This document shows, piece after piece, positions 26,461 to 34,461 of a stretch of DNA of 64,000 nucleotides. The position numbers and the translations under genes are program-made. The DNA is from Clostridia bacterium (lineage in GTDB: Bacteria; Bacillota; Clostridia; Oscillospirales; Acutalibacteraceae), in assembly GCA_024404145.1 (NCBI GenBank), contig JAKSQK010000003.1, positions 1 to 64,000 of the forward strand, given 5' to 3'. The notes below the pieces were generated by a model. That model searched no databases. It had not been told where the DNA came from and saw only the letters and a program-made list of their open reading frames with translations. Within the stretch, counting starts at the first letter, position 1; each line of letters starts with the position of its first letter.

Positions 26461-26930
26461 GTTTTTGGACAACAACGGCAGGTATTGTTATTAAAACCTT
26501 TTTGATATCAATGGTGCCTGTTATTGAACTTAGGGGCGCTGTTCCCGTCGCCATTCATGATGGGCTTAATATATGGGCGGCGCTTTTTATCTCAATAATC
26601 GGTAATTTGTTGCCCGTTCCGTTTATTATTCTCTTTGTAAGAAACATATTTGCCTTTTTGCGAAAACATTTTTCAAAGCTTAACGGAGTAATAACAAAAC
26701 TCGAAAAAAGAGCCGAGAAAAAATCCGAAACCGTACTTAAATATGCCTTTTGGGGGCTTTTTGTCTTGGTAGCAATTCCGCTTCCGGGAACAGGAGCATG
26801 GACGGGGGCGCTGGTCGCCGCCATGCTTGATATGCGCCTTAAAAAAGCATTTCCTTCAATAGCGCTCGGTGTAGTTGCCGCAGGGCTCATAATGACGATA
26901 CTTTCGCTAACGGGCAAGGCAATTTTTTGA
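26457..26930 (+). CDS. Small multidrug-export-type membrane protein (Sm_multidrug_ex family)
   Basis: 157 residues with four or five hydrophobic segments. VPVIELRGAVPVAI near the start and IPLPGTGAWTGALVAAMLDM in the second half are the paired motifs of this DedA-like family. Transport of drugs has little direct support; membrane lipid or polyprenyl handling is possible by analogy with DedA. It appears to start at TTG (26457), which overlaps the upstream stop, with AGGGGG 9 bp before. Confidence 0.75.
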   Translation: MSFWTTTAGIVIKTFLISMVPVIELRGAVPVAIHDGLNIWAALFISIIGNLLPVPFIILFVRNIFAFLRKHFSKLNGVITKLEKRAEKKSETVLKYAFWGLFVLVAIPLPGTGAWTGALVAAMLDMRLKKAFPSIALGVVAAGLIMTILSLTGKAIF

Positions 26931-26949
26931 AAATGTAAGCAAAAAACTC

Positions 26950-26978
26950 TTGACTAATAAAACTACTTGTGATAGAAT
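26950..26978 (+). promoter_or_regulatory. Promoter of tRNA-Gly
   Basis: TTGACT (26950-26955), 17-bp spacer, TAGAAT (26973-26978); the tRNA starts 17 bp later after a small CACTT/AAGTG hairpin. Confidence 0.8.
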
Positions 26979-26994
26979 ATCACTTGTCGCAAGT

Positions 26995-27069
26995 GCGGGT
27001 GTAGTTCAATGGCTAGAATTCCAGCCTTCCAAGCTGGTCGTGTGGGTTCGATTCCCATCACCCGCTCCA
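26995..27069 (+). tRNA. tRNA-Gly (TCC)
   Basis: Acceptor GCGGGTG pairs with CACCCGC, CCA is encoded, and the anticodon loop CTTCCAA gives TCC (GGA codon). It stands alone with its own promoter and terminator. The last 19 bases recur at 27242-27260. Confidence 0.95.
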
Positions 27070-27106
27070 AAAAAGAAGAGATACCTTTACGGTGTCTCTT
27101 CTTTTT
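27070..27106 (+). terminator. Terminator of tRNA-Gly
   Basis: AAAAAGAAGAGATACC pairs with GGTGTCTCTTCTTTTTT directly after the tRNA CCA. Confidence 0.9.
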
Positions 27107-27118
27107 TAATATGGTTAA

Positions 27119-27260
27119 GATGGGAATCGAACAAGGAGGGAGAAACACAAAAGTGTTTCGGAAGAAAAGTGTCCGGTGGACAGTTTTCGCCGACGGGGCA
27201 ACGAGCGTCAGCGAGGCGAAAGGTGCGGCAGCACCGCCAAAATTCCCATCACCCGCTCCA
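27119..27260 (+). repeat. tRNA-Gly-derived inverted and direct repeats flanking hairpins
   Basis: Bases 27119-27132 are the reverse complement of the tRNA-Gly T-arm (27046-27059), and 27242-27260 repeat the tRNA 3' end (27051-27069) exactly. Between them lie hairpins such as TGTCC/GGACA, TTCGCC/GGCGAA and GGTGC/GCACC. No convincing gene is present. The layout mirrors the tRNA-Asn locus at 456-872. Confidence 0.7.
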
Positions 27261-27291
27261 AAAATCCTCTTTCATAAGAAAGGGGATTTTT
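27261..27291 (+). terminator. Second terminator after the duplicated tRNA-Gly end
   Basis: AAAATCCTCTTT pairs imperfectly with AAAGGGGATTTTT, immediately after the copied CCA, as in the tRNA-Asn locus. Confidence 0.7.
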
Positions 27292-27324
27292 CACTCTTCA
27301 CTTTTCTCTAAAAGCAATATATAG

Positions 27325-28024
27325 GATTTTTGGAAAGTTTATAAGGTTATATTTTCACAGCCAATAGACAAACAATTAGTATATGAATTTAATTTTTTGG
27401 ATTTTTCGGCAAGGAAACCGGAAACTTTTGAGTTGCTTTATCCTCTATGCATTGAGTCTTTTCCAAAGGGAAAAACAGAAGGATTAGACTATTTATACGA
27501 ACAAAAGCAAATATTTAATCGCTATACCGAAGCATTCAAACCCGAATCAGATTTTGGAATAATAATTTTCCGCTGTGCTTCGTTAAAATACTCGTAAATC
27601 CGTCAGGATTTACTGTGTTTTGTGCCTCGCACAACAAAAAATTCTTAAATTACAAAATTCTTCGACCCAAAAGGTGCCGTTTTTTGAGCGAATTTTGGTG
27701 AAGCGAAGTACATAAGGCTGTCGCCTATGTGCGACAATGAGCCGAAAGACGCCTAAAAACTGCCCTTTTGGGCTGGTTCGGGTTTGAATGCTTCGCTATG
27801 TTTTAGGACAGTTGATTTTATCAGATGAGGTTGTAACTTCAATAAGGAGAAAATTCAAAAAATTATTTCCTGATATGAAAATAGACGCTGATAGAATTAA
27901 AGAAATGATTTCATCGGAAATTGTTAAAAGAGAAATTCTTGATCTAGATCAATCAAAAGAAGCAGTTAAAATAATTAAAAAGGCAGAAAAGAAAGTTGCT
28001 CAAAAAGCAACAAATCAAGAATAA
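27325..28024 (+). pseudogene. 3' remnant of a gene split by a MITE-like insertion
   Basis: The left part (27325-27525, frame open from a TAG at 27322, no ATG with ribosome site) encodes DFWKVYKVIF through EQKQIFNRY. The right part (27800-28024) encodes VLGQLILSDEVVTS through KKVAQKATNQE. Removing 27526-27799 joins them in one frame at NRY|VLGQ. The C-terminal style (VYEFNFLDFSARKPETF, then ISSEIVKREILD) reminds me of proteins with a type I restriction HsdR-N-like domain, but that assignment is weak. Both the missing 5' end and the insertion mark it as dead. Confidence 0.75.
27526..27795 (+). mobile_element. MITE-like palindromic element, about 270 bp
   Basis: Terminal inverted repeats of 19 bp are perfect: CGAAGCATTCAAACCCGAA at 27528-27546 and its complement at 27777-27795, extendable to 23 bp with one mismatch. 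CTAT flanks both sides (27522-27525 and 27796-27799), a likely target duplication. The interior is rich in nested hairpins (TAAATCC/GGATTTA, ACATAAGGC/GCCTATGT, CCAAAAGG/CCTTTTGG) and has no coding capacity. A left-end copy exists at 2053-2109. Confidence 0.8.
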
Positions 28025-28030
28025 ACATAT

Positions 28031-28062
28031 AAAAAACCTCCCGATATGTTCGGGAGGTTTTT
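28031..28062 (+). terminator. Bidirectional terminator
   Basis: AAAAAACCTCCCGA pairs with TCGGGAGGTTTTT. It lies between the pseudogene and the convergent deacetylase gene. Confidence 0.9.
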
Positions 28063-28074
28063 GTTTTAATATTT

Positions 28075-29865
28075 TTATTCTCCGAAAAGTCCGAACTGAT
28101 ATCCTTTTGCTCTTACGGTGTTTATAATTTCGGGGAGCATGGAAACATTAGTATTTGAAACGGCATGGAAAAGATAAATTGTTCCGTTTTTGGTATTCTC
28201 TTTTACAACCTGCCTTGTTTGGGATTTAGAAGGTTGTTTGCTTGTATCCCAGTCGGCATAGGCGCAGTTCCAAAATACAGTTTTATAGTTTAATTCTTTC
28301 ATAAGCGCCAACATTCTATCGCTGTATGCGCCCTCGGGGAAGCGGAATAAGGTCATTTTATAACCGTATTTTTTAAGGATATAATCATGGAGGGTATTAA
28401 CCTCGTCGTATGCTTTTTTGTTTGAAAGCGAGGGGAAAGACGGGTGATTTGTACTGTGGTTTCCTACGGCATGGCCTTCCGAAATCATTCGTTTTATCAG
28501 GTTAGGATGGCTTTTAGCAAAATGCATCGTAACGAAGAAAACTGCCTTTACCTTTTTTGATTTAAGGGTATTAAGGATTTTATTTGTATTGTTGTTGTAT
28601 TCATAACCCTCATCAAAAGTAAGATAAACCGTTTTTTTACTGCGGTCGCCTGTTGAATAGGCATTAAATTTCGAATAGAAGTTTTGTCGGCTTTCGCTGC
28701 CTTTCCAGCCGTAACCTTTTCGGGTATTTTTATATTTCATCAAAAGGTTATTCAGATTTGATGAAAAGGGCGGGAGAGAGCCGTCTTTTGTAACTTTGGG
28801 CGGTTGATAAGAACTTTCTTTTTCAGTCTTTTTTTCAGCGGAAGAAACCGACTTGCTCGAAACGGTTTTTGCTTTTGAAATTTCTTTTTGTTTTTGTTCG
28901 GCTTCTTTTTTCGCTTTCAAAGCTGCTTTTTGCTTTTCGGCTTTTTTTGTTTCATAATCTTTTATATAGACCGAGATATCAACTTTTTGAGTAAATACGG
29001 TTTTATTTTTATCGGTAAAATATTCCAAATCAACGGTATTTTCGTCTACGAAAACAATAGAAACAAAGGCATTTTCAAAGTTATACGGCTCTTTATCAAA
29101 ATTTTCAATTTGGTAGTTAAATTCAAAATCGGATATATTTATAAGTTTAATTTTGTTTTTATCGGCATAACAAATGTATCCGTTTTTATAATCGGAAACG
29201 GTTGAAACTGCTTTTGAAACGGCGCATTTTCGGCGGTCATAATAATAGCAGTCTTTGTTTTGGGTTTCAATGCGGAGTAGGTCTTCGCCGAAAACATAAA
29301 CGGTTGGCTTTTCAAAATTGAGCGACAGTTTACTAACTGTATTCCCGTTTTTAAGAAACTCTAAAACGGTTTTTGAGTTTTTTGTTTCGGCTTTTAAGTA
29401 TGTATCCTTTTCCTCGGATAATTCTATAAAGCGCTTTTCTATATTTTTATATGTACCATCTTTTGCCATAAAATACAAAACCGAATCGTTTTCGCAAAAG
29501 GTTATTATATTATTTTCGGCGATAGAAAATTCGGCATTTTTAACCTCGCCGTTTATAGGCGAAACATTGTAAAAATTGAGATTTACTTTCGGCAAATCTT
29601 TCGTATCTGGATTTTTAATCGGAGTAAAACTATCGGACAAAAGCAAATCATATAACGATAAAGCACGGCTTTCAAAGGTGTTTACTGCGGTAACTTCCGT
29701 TTCGCCTTCGGCGATAGTTACAAAGGTGTTTTTATCTGAAAACGGAAACTCCGTTTTATAAGCAGGAAGCGGTTTTTCTTTCGGTTTTTCGGCTGTTTTT
29801 GAAGCGCAACCGCAAACAAACAGAAAAACAAGCAAAATTGAAATGGACTTAATAATTTTTTTCAT
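28075..29865 (-). CDS. Lipoprotein with PdaA-like polysaccharide deacetylase domain
   Basis: 596 residues. The N-terminal signal ends in a lipobox (FVCGC, Cys20). Residues about 40-300 are a beta-rich region of unknown fold, followed by a Lys/Ala-rich coiled segment (about 305-350). A NodB deacetylase domain occupies about 395-596, with LTFDEGYE (metal Asp, second Asp changed to Glu as in PdaA-type enzymes), GHAVGNHSTNHPSF (HxxxH ligands), FRFPEGAYS and LFHAVS. PdaA removes acetyl groups during muramic-delta-lactam formation in spore cortex; a cell-wall role is likely, the exact one inferred. It has its own promoter. Confidence 0.82.
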   Translation of the reverse strand: MKKIIKSISILLVFLFVCGCASKTAEKPKEKPLPAYKTEFPFSDKNTFVTIAEGETEVTAVNTFESRALSLYDLLLSDSFTPIKNPDTKDLPKVNLNFYNVSPINGEVKNAEFSIAENNIITFCENDSVLYFMAKDGTYKNIEKRFIELSEEKDTYLKAETKNSKTVLEFLKNGNTVSKLSLNFEKPTVYVFGEDLLRIETQNKDCYYYDRRKCAVSKAVSTVSDYKNGYICYADKNKIKLINISDFEFNYQIENFDKEPYNFENAFVSIVFVDENTVDLEYFTDKNKTVFTQKVDISVYIKDYETKKAEKQKAALKAKKEAEQKQKEISKAKTVSSKSVSSAEKKTEKESSYQPPKVTKDGSLPPFSSNLNNLLMKYKNTRKGYGWKGSESRQNFYSKFNAYSTGDRSKKTVYLTFDEGYEYNNNTNKILNTLKSKKVKAVFFVTMHFAKSHPNLIKRMISEGHAVGNHSTNHPSFPSLSNKKAYDEVNTLHDYILKKYGYKMTLFRFPEGAYSDRMLALMKELNYKTVFWNCAYADWDTSKQPSKSQTRQVVKENTKNGTIYLFHAVSNTNVSMLPEIINTVRAKGYQFGLFGE

Positions 29866-29910
29866 GATATCCCCCGTAAATTCAACATCTATTGACTTTT
29901 CCCTATCTTT

Positions 29911-29939
29911 ATTGTACTATAACGAATATGAAGTGTCAA
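29911..29939 (-). promoter_or_regulatory. Promoter of the PdaA-like gene
   Basis: Minus strand TTGACA (29939-29934), 17-bp spacer, TACAAT (29916-29911). Confidence 0.8.
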
Positions 29940-29999
29940 TATGGCTTAAATACATTTTCGGTTATTTAGTGCTTTAATGTCAAAACTGATTATAAAAGG

Positions 30000-30962
30000 G
30001 TGATTAGAACGGAAAAGAATATTCTTTATTTGGTTATTCCTTGCTTTAACGAGGAGGAAGTTTTAACTTTTACAGCGGAAAAATCAAAGGAAAAACTATG
30101 CTCACTTATCGCCCTTAGCAAAATATCCCCCAACAGTAAGATTTTGTTTGTAAATGACGGCTCAAAGGATAAAACTTGGCAGATAATACGGGAACTTTCA
30201 GAAAAAAACAGTATTTTTACGGGTATTTCCCTCTCTAAAAACGGCGGACATCAGAATGCTCTCTTAGCGGGACTTATGACGGCAAAAAAATATGCCGATA
30301 TTGTAATTTCAATGGACGCTGATTTGCAGGACGATATAAACGCAATAGACGAGATGATAGACAAGTATAAAAGCGGGGCGGAGATAGTTTACGGCGTTAG
30401 GGCATCGAGAAAAAGCGACAGTTGGTTTAAGCGGACAACAGCTCAGAGTTTTTATAAATTTATGCGGTATTTAGGTGTAGATATCGTATATAATCATGCT
30501 GATTTTCGGCTTTCGAGCAAACGGGTTTTGGAAAAACTTGAAGATTTCGGCGAGGTTAATATTTTTCTTCGGGGAATTTTTCCGCTTATAGGGTTTAAGT
30601 CGGATATCGTTTATTATGACCGCAAAGAGCGACTTGCGGGAAAAACAAAATACCCCAAAAGAAAAATGCTTTCCTTTGCTTGGGACGGCATAACTTCTTT
30701 CAGCATTAAACCGATAAGAATGATACTTAATTTGGGTATTTTGATTTTTTTGGCGAGTGTTATAATTATGATTTATACCCTTGCGGTTAAGTTGCTCGGC
30801 AAAACGGTTGACGGTTGGACATTTATTGTAATTTCCATTTGGCTTATAGCCGGTATTCAGATGTTTTCGATAGGTCTTATCGGCGAATATATCGGAAAGA
30901 TTTACAGCGAAACGAAAAACCGACCGAAATATATTATTGACGAAGATTTGAATGAAGAATAA
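30000..30962 (+). CDS. Family 2 glycosyltransferase, GtrB/DPM1-like with two C-terminal TM helices
   Basis: 320 residues. The GT-A domain shows LVIPCFNEEEVL, ILFVNDGSKDKTW, MDADLQDD (metal-binding DxD region) and RKERLAGKTKYPKRKML. Two membrane helices follow (about 238-262 and 273-297). Such enzymes load sugar onto undecaprenyl phosphate. The start is unclear: the only standard codon is GTG at 30000, which lies inside AAAGGGTGATT. The equivalent ribosome site before bofA (21230) is followed by ATG where this gene has ACG (30009). Confidence 0.85.
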   Translation: MIRTEKNILYLVIPCFNEEEVLTFTAEKSKEKLCSLIALSKISPNSKILFVNDGSKDKTWQIIRELSEKNSIFTGISLSKNGGHQNALLAGLMTAKKYADIVISMDADLQDDINAIDEMIDKYKSGAEIVYGVRASRKSDSWFKRTTAQSFYKFMRYLGVDIVYNHADFRLSSKRVLEKLEDFGEVNIFLRGIFPLIGFKSDIVYYDRKERLAGKTKYPKRKMLSFAWDGITSFSIKPIRMILNLGILIFLASVIIMIYTLAVKLLGKTVDGWTFIVISIWLIAGIQMFSIGLIGEYIGKIYSETKNRPKYIIDEDLNEE

Positions 30963-30963
30963 G

Positions 30964-30999
30964 AAAAACATCTTGGATTTAATATCCAAGATGTTTTTT
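30964..30999 (+). terminator. Bidirectional terminator
   Basis: AAAAACATCTTGGAT pairs with ATCCAAGATGTTTTTT, between the glycosyltransferase and convergent spoIVA. Confidence 0.9.
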
Positions 31000-31001
31000 A
31001 G

Positions 31002-32480
31002 TTAAAGTATTATGCAGATAAGTCCGTTACAGCCGTCGTTTGTAACCCGTTCTATCGTTTCTTTAATTCTCATTCTTGCATCATCAGGCATTCTTGCGAG
31101 TTTTGTATGAAGTCCCTCGTTTACAAGTTCATAAAGCGATTTTCCGAAAATGTTTGAATCCCATATTTTTTCGGGATTTTCTTCAAATTCGCTGAGCATA
31201 TACATAACAAGGTCTTCCGACTGCTTTTCGCTTCCGACTATGGGGCTGACTTCGGTTGTAATTCCTGCTTTTATGAGGTGGATAGAGGGTGCCGAAGCTT
31301 TAAGGCGAACGCCGTATCTTCCGCCCTGTTTTACGATTTCGGGCTCTTCGAGGGTTAATTCATCTATTTCGGGCATTACGATTCCGTAGCCCGTTGCCTC
31401 AACTTCGTCGAGGGCATTTTTAATTTTTTCGTACTTTTGTTTTACCTTTGAAAGATTTACTATTGAGTCCATAAGTTCTTTTTCATCTTCGATTTGAAGA
31501 CCTGTATTTTCGGATAGAATTTTATAAAACAGGTTGTTTTCAACCGCAATATCAATATCGGCAGAGCCCTTTCCGAGATGAATTGCATTTATGTTTGCAT
31601 ATTTAATGTATTCGTTTTCACCGAACGCATTTTTGAAATTTTCGATATCTTTAACCTTGCAGATTTTTTCGGTTATGTTTTTAATGGCTTCAAGAATATT
31701 ACTCCTCAACCAATGGCTGAAAGGCAGAGAGTTAATCCATTTCGGGAAATTGATTTTGATTTCTTCAATGGGAAATTCAAAAAGAATTTTTGAAAGGATT
31801 TCTTTTATTGAATCCTCGCCTAATTCGAGGCAGTTAACGGGTATTACGGCAACACGGTATTTTTCGCTTAAAATTTTTGCGGTGTTTTTGGCTTCCGCCG
31901 TATCGGGATAACGGCAGTTAAGAAGAACGATAAAAGGTTTATCGGTTTTTTTCAAATCGTTTATTATGCGTTCTTCGGCTTCTTCGTATTCGCTGCGCTC
32001 AATATCGCTTATCGACCCGTCGGTTGTTATGACAAGACCTATTGTTGAATGTTCGGTTATAACTTTTTGAGTTCCGATTTCCGCCGCCATATTAAACGGC
32101 ACAGAGTCTTCAAACCATGGCGTTTTAACCATTCTCGGCTGGTCGTTTTCTATGTAACCGAGTGCGCTCGGAACGATATAGCCGACGCAGTCAACGAGGC
32201 GGACATTCATTTTCGCATTATTATCAAAACTTACCGTAACGCCTTTTTCGGGAATAAATTTCGGTTCGGTTGTCATAATCGTTCTGCCCGAAGAAGACTG
32301 CGGAAGTTCATCGTTTGCCCTTTGCTTTATATAGTCTTCCTCAATATTAGGAAGTACCATAGTTTCCATAAATTGTTTAATAAATGTGGACTTTCCCGTT
32401 CTTACGGGGCCTACAACACCTATATAAATATCTCCGTTTGTTCTTGTGGCTATATCTTCGAAAATTTTTGAATCTGCCAT
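31002..32480 (-). CDS. spoIVA: Stage IV sporulation protein A
   Basis: 492 residues, full family length. The GTPase-like N-terminal part has GVVGPVRTGKSTFIKQFM (Walker A) and the conserved TIMTTEPKFIP and VDCVGYIVP segments; SpoIVA uses this site to hydrolyse ATP while polymerising on the forespore surface as the base of the spore coat. The conserved C-terminal end, NDGCNGLICIIL, is present. This is firm evidence of a spore former. A hairpin just upstream (32488-32526) contains its ribosome site. Confidence 0.97.
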   Translation of the reverse strand: MADSKIFEDIATRTNGDIYIGVVGPVRTGKSTFIKQFMETMVLPNIEEDYIKQRANDELPQSSSGRTIMTTEPKFIPEKGVTVSFDNNAKMNVRLVDCVGYIVPSALGYIENDQPRMVKTPWFEDSVPFNMAAEIGTQKVITEHSTIGLVITTDGSISDIERSEYEEAEERIINDLKKTDKPFIVLLNCRYPDTAEAKNTAKILSEKYRVAVIPVNCLELGEDSIKEILSKILFEFPIEEIKINFPKWINSLPFSHWLRSNILEAIKNITEKICKVKDIENFKNAFGENEYIKYANINAIHLGKGSADIDIAVENNLFYKILSENTGLQIEDEKELMDSIVNLSKVKQKYEKIKNALDEVEATGYGIVMPEIDELTLEEPEIVKQGGRYGVRLKASAPSIHLIKAGITTEVSPIVGSEKQSEDLVMYMLSEFEENPEKIWDSNIFGKSLYELVNEGLHTKLARMPDDARMRIKETIERVTNDGCNGLICIIL

Positions 32481-32487
32481 AAAAATA

Positions 32488-32526
32488 CTCCCTCATATCA
32501 AGTTACTAATAAAAGATATGAGAGAG
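32488..32526 (-). promoter_or_regulatory. Hairpin containing the spoIVA ribosome site
   Basis: On the minus strand CTCTCTCATATC pairs with GATATGAGGGAG (one G-U). The 3' arm holds GGGAG, 7 nt before the ATG. It may stop readthrough from the FkbM gene, mask translation, or both. Confidence 0.6.
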
Positions 32527-32543
32527 TTTTTTTATTTATTACA

Positions 32544-33590
32544 TTAAATGAAAAAATAAACTGTATCCCAAGCGGGGAGTGAGGGAAAATGGCGCATATA
32601 TACCTTATAATCGCTTCTTATATCCAAAACCGCTTTCGGGATATTTATTAAATCGTCGCTTTTGTGGTAACAGGCGATTTGCATTTTCGGTTTATTAGTT
32701 TTAATTGTATTTTTTGCACCCTTAATAAAATCAATTTCGGCGCCCTCAACATCGGCTTTTATATATGTTATATCGGCGCTGTCCGTTATGTCGTCAACAC
32801 ATAAGAAATCAATTTCGCTTCCTTTATCCGAAGCGGAAGAACCTCTTGACCCGTTCATAATAAATCTGCCCTTTTGCGTTTTGTTCCAAACGGCAGCATT
32901 TATTAAGGATATATTTTTAACATTTTTAACGGCAAACGATAACTTGTTAAATGTTTTTATATCGGGCTCAACGGCGATGATTTTTTTATAAGAGTTTACC
33001 CGATTTTGAAACTCAAAAACGGTATCGCCTCTGTATGCTCCTAAATCGAGATATGTTTCTTCGTTTGAAAGCGAAAGAAAACTGTTATACGGCTCATCGG
33101 TACTGACTTCGCAGGAAAAAAGATAGTCGGTATCGCCGCTCAACTTATAATTTACGGTATTTGAAAATGTTTTCTTTGAAATATCGTCTTCGAGAATTCT
33201 TAAAATACCGTCATGCTCATTTTTTTTTGCAAAATAAAAATTTTTATCGAAAAGGATATCTCCGTAAACCGGAACATCGGGAGCCAAAAGAATATGATTT
33301 TGCTTTATTCTTTTAACATTTTCGATAACTTCTTTTCGAGCCGACCCGAAACACATAAGAACGGTCATTTTTCCGAAACGCTTTTCAAGTTCCGAGAGCG
33401 TTGTAACGGGAAAACCGTGAAATGTTTTGCCATCTCTCTTAAAATCGTCAGAAGAAAAAATGCCCTCAAACTTAATGTTTTTTTCTTCCAAAACCTTTAT
33501 GATTTTATCGGCACCGTTACCCATTCCGTAAAGAACGATGGGGTAGGGTGAGTTTTTAAGGTTATCCCAAATATCTTTGTTGTTAAGCAC
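32544..33590 (-). CDS. FkbM-family methyltransferase
   Basis: 348 residues. An N-terminal Rossmann-like part (VLYGMGNGADKIIKVLEE, about 18-36) precedes the FkbM SAM-dependent domain with EETYLDLGAYRGDTVFEF (SAM motif I, about 178-195), IIAVEPDIKTFNKL and TYIKADVEGAEIDFIKGA. Members O-methylate sugars or lipids. It starts with GTG at 33590 and overlaps the PAP2 gene upstream by 8 bp, so the two form one operon. Confidence 0.82.
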   Translation of the reverse strand: MLNNKDIWDNLKNSPYPIVLYGMGNGADKIIKVLEEKNIKFEGIFSSDDFKRDGKTFHGFPVTTLSELEKRFGKMTVLMCFGSARKEVIENVKRIKQNHILLAPDVPVYGDILFDKNFYFAKKNEHDGILRILEDDISKKTFSNTVNYKLSGDTDYLFSCEVSTDEPYNSFLSLSNEETYLDLGAYRGDTVFEFQNRVNSYKKIIAVEPDIKTFNKLSFAVKNVKNISLINAAVWNKTQKGRFIMNGSRGSSASDKGSEIDFLCVDDITDSADITYIKADVEGAEIDFIKGAKNTIKTNKPKMQIACYHKSDDLINIPKAVLDIRSDYKVYMRHFPSLPAWDTVYFFI

Positions 33591-34266
33591 TGTGTTTTCC
33601 GACTTTTACGGGCTTTTCTTCTTTTGAAAGACCGTAATAGAAAAATGTTATTGAGGTTGTCATTAAAAGACTTGCGACTATATCGGTAAGCCAATGAACA
33701 CCCGAAAAAAGGCGCAAAACAACGGCAACGGCGATATAAAGACAACCGAAAACCGTAAGCCCTGTTTTTATTCCTTTATATCCTTCAAAAATGCGGTTTA
33801 CCTGAATAATGGCGGTAGTAAGAATTGTGCAGATAAGAAGGGTATGCGAGGAGGGGAAGGAGGGCTCTGCAATATTTATACCGTTCATATAAATCGGGCG
33901 GTAATTTATCGAGATTTTTTCAAAGACGGCATATATTATTCCGAGCAAAGCATATGTTCCGCCCAAACAGTAAATATATCGGTCTAATTTGAATATGTTT
34001 TTGCGCTTTATAAGTTGAAAAAGACCGACGGCTCCGAAAATAAGTCCGAAACCGATGGCGATAATACCCATAACATCGGTAATATCATAAAAGGACATAT
34101 GTACTTTCGTAAAGGCATGAAATCGGTTGTTTATCGTTGAAAAACCGATTTCAGCAGGGGGCCCCGAAAGCTGAGGGCCAACATCAACCGTTTTTGTAAG
34201 AACGGAAAATACTACTGAAACAATAAGGAAGAAAGTTCCGTAAAGATAAGATTTTTTCTTTTGCAT
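33583..34266 (-). CDS. PAP2-family membrane phosphatase
   Basis: 227 residues with six membrane segments. The three phosphatase motifs are visible: NYRPIYM (in place of KxxxxxxRP, partial), PSFPSSHT and SGVHWLTDIV, the last two with catalytic His residues. It probably dephosphorylates a lipid such as undecaprenyl diphosphate or phosphatidate. AGAGGTG precedes the ATG. Its promoter carries a perfect 12-bp palindromic operator. Confidence 0.82.
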   Translation of the reverse strand: MQKKKSYLYGTFFLIVSVVFSVLTKTVDVGPQLSGPPAEIGFSTINNRFHAFTKVHMSFYDITDVMGIIAIGFGLIFGAVGLFQLIKRKNIFKLDRYIYCLGGTYALLGIIYAVFEKISINYRPIYMNGINIAEPSFPSSHTLLICTILTTAIIQVNRIFEGYKGIKTGLTVFGCLYIAVAVVLRLFSGVHWLTDIVASLLMTTSITFFYYGLSKEEKPVKVGKHSA

Positions 34267-34286
34267 AAATATACACCTCTGAAAAT

Positions 34287-34313
34287 AACTGTACTATTCC
34301 AAATAGTACAGTT
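34287..34313 (-). promoter_or_regulatory. Palindromic operator at the PAP2-FkbM promoter
   Basis: AACTGTACTATT (34287-34298) is perfectly complementary to AATAGTACAGTT (34302-34313) with a 3-nt centre. It starts 2 bp downstream of the -10 box, so a bound regulator would block transcription. No T-run follows, which argues against a terminator. Confidence 0.7.
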
Positions 34314-34315
34314 GA

Positions 34316-34344
34316 ATGATACAACGGTTTTGCTTTTTTGTCAA
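34316..34344 (-). promoter_or_regulatory. Promoter of the PAP2-FkbM operon
   Basis: Minus strand TTGACA (34344-34339), 17-bp spacer, TATCAT (34321-34316). Confidence 0.8.
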
Positions 34345-34403
34345 GAATTTTTTATATGTTATACATAAGTAATAATATGAGCAATATTTTTTATAATTAC
34401 TTG

Positions 34404-34431
34404 TTGCTAAATTAAATTAAAGTGATATAAT
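34404..34431 (+). promoter_or_regulatory. Promoter of the Dabb gene
   Basis: TTGCTA (34404-34409), 16-bp spacer, TATAAT (34426-34431). Confidence 0.6.
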
Positions 34432-34461
34432 ATAAGTTATGTTTGTTTTGGGGGAAAAATT

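Noticed and set aside
27134..27240. Protein-coding region after tRNA-Gly
   Set aside because: Open frames exist on both strands but run through the tRNA, terminator and repeats, with no start signal or family resemblance.
34287..34313. Terminator instead of operator
   Set aside because: There is no T-run on either side, and the palindrome sits at the expected transcription start of a strong minus-strand promoter.
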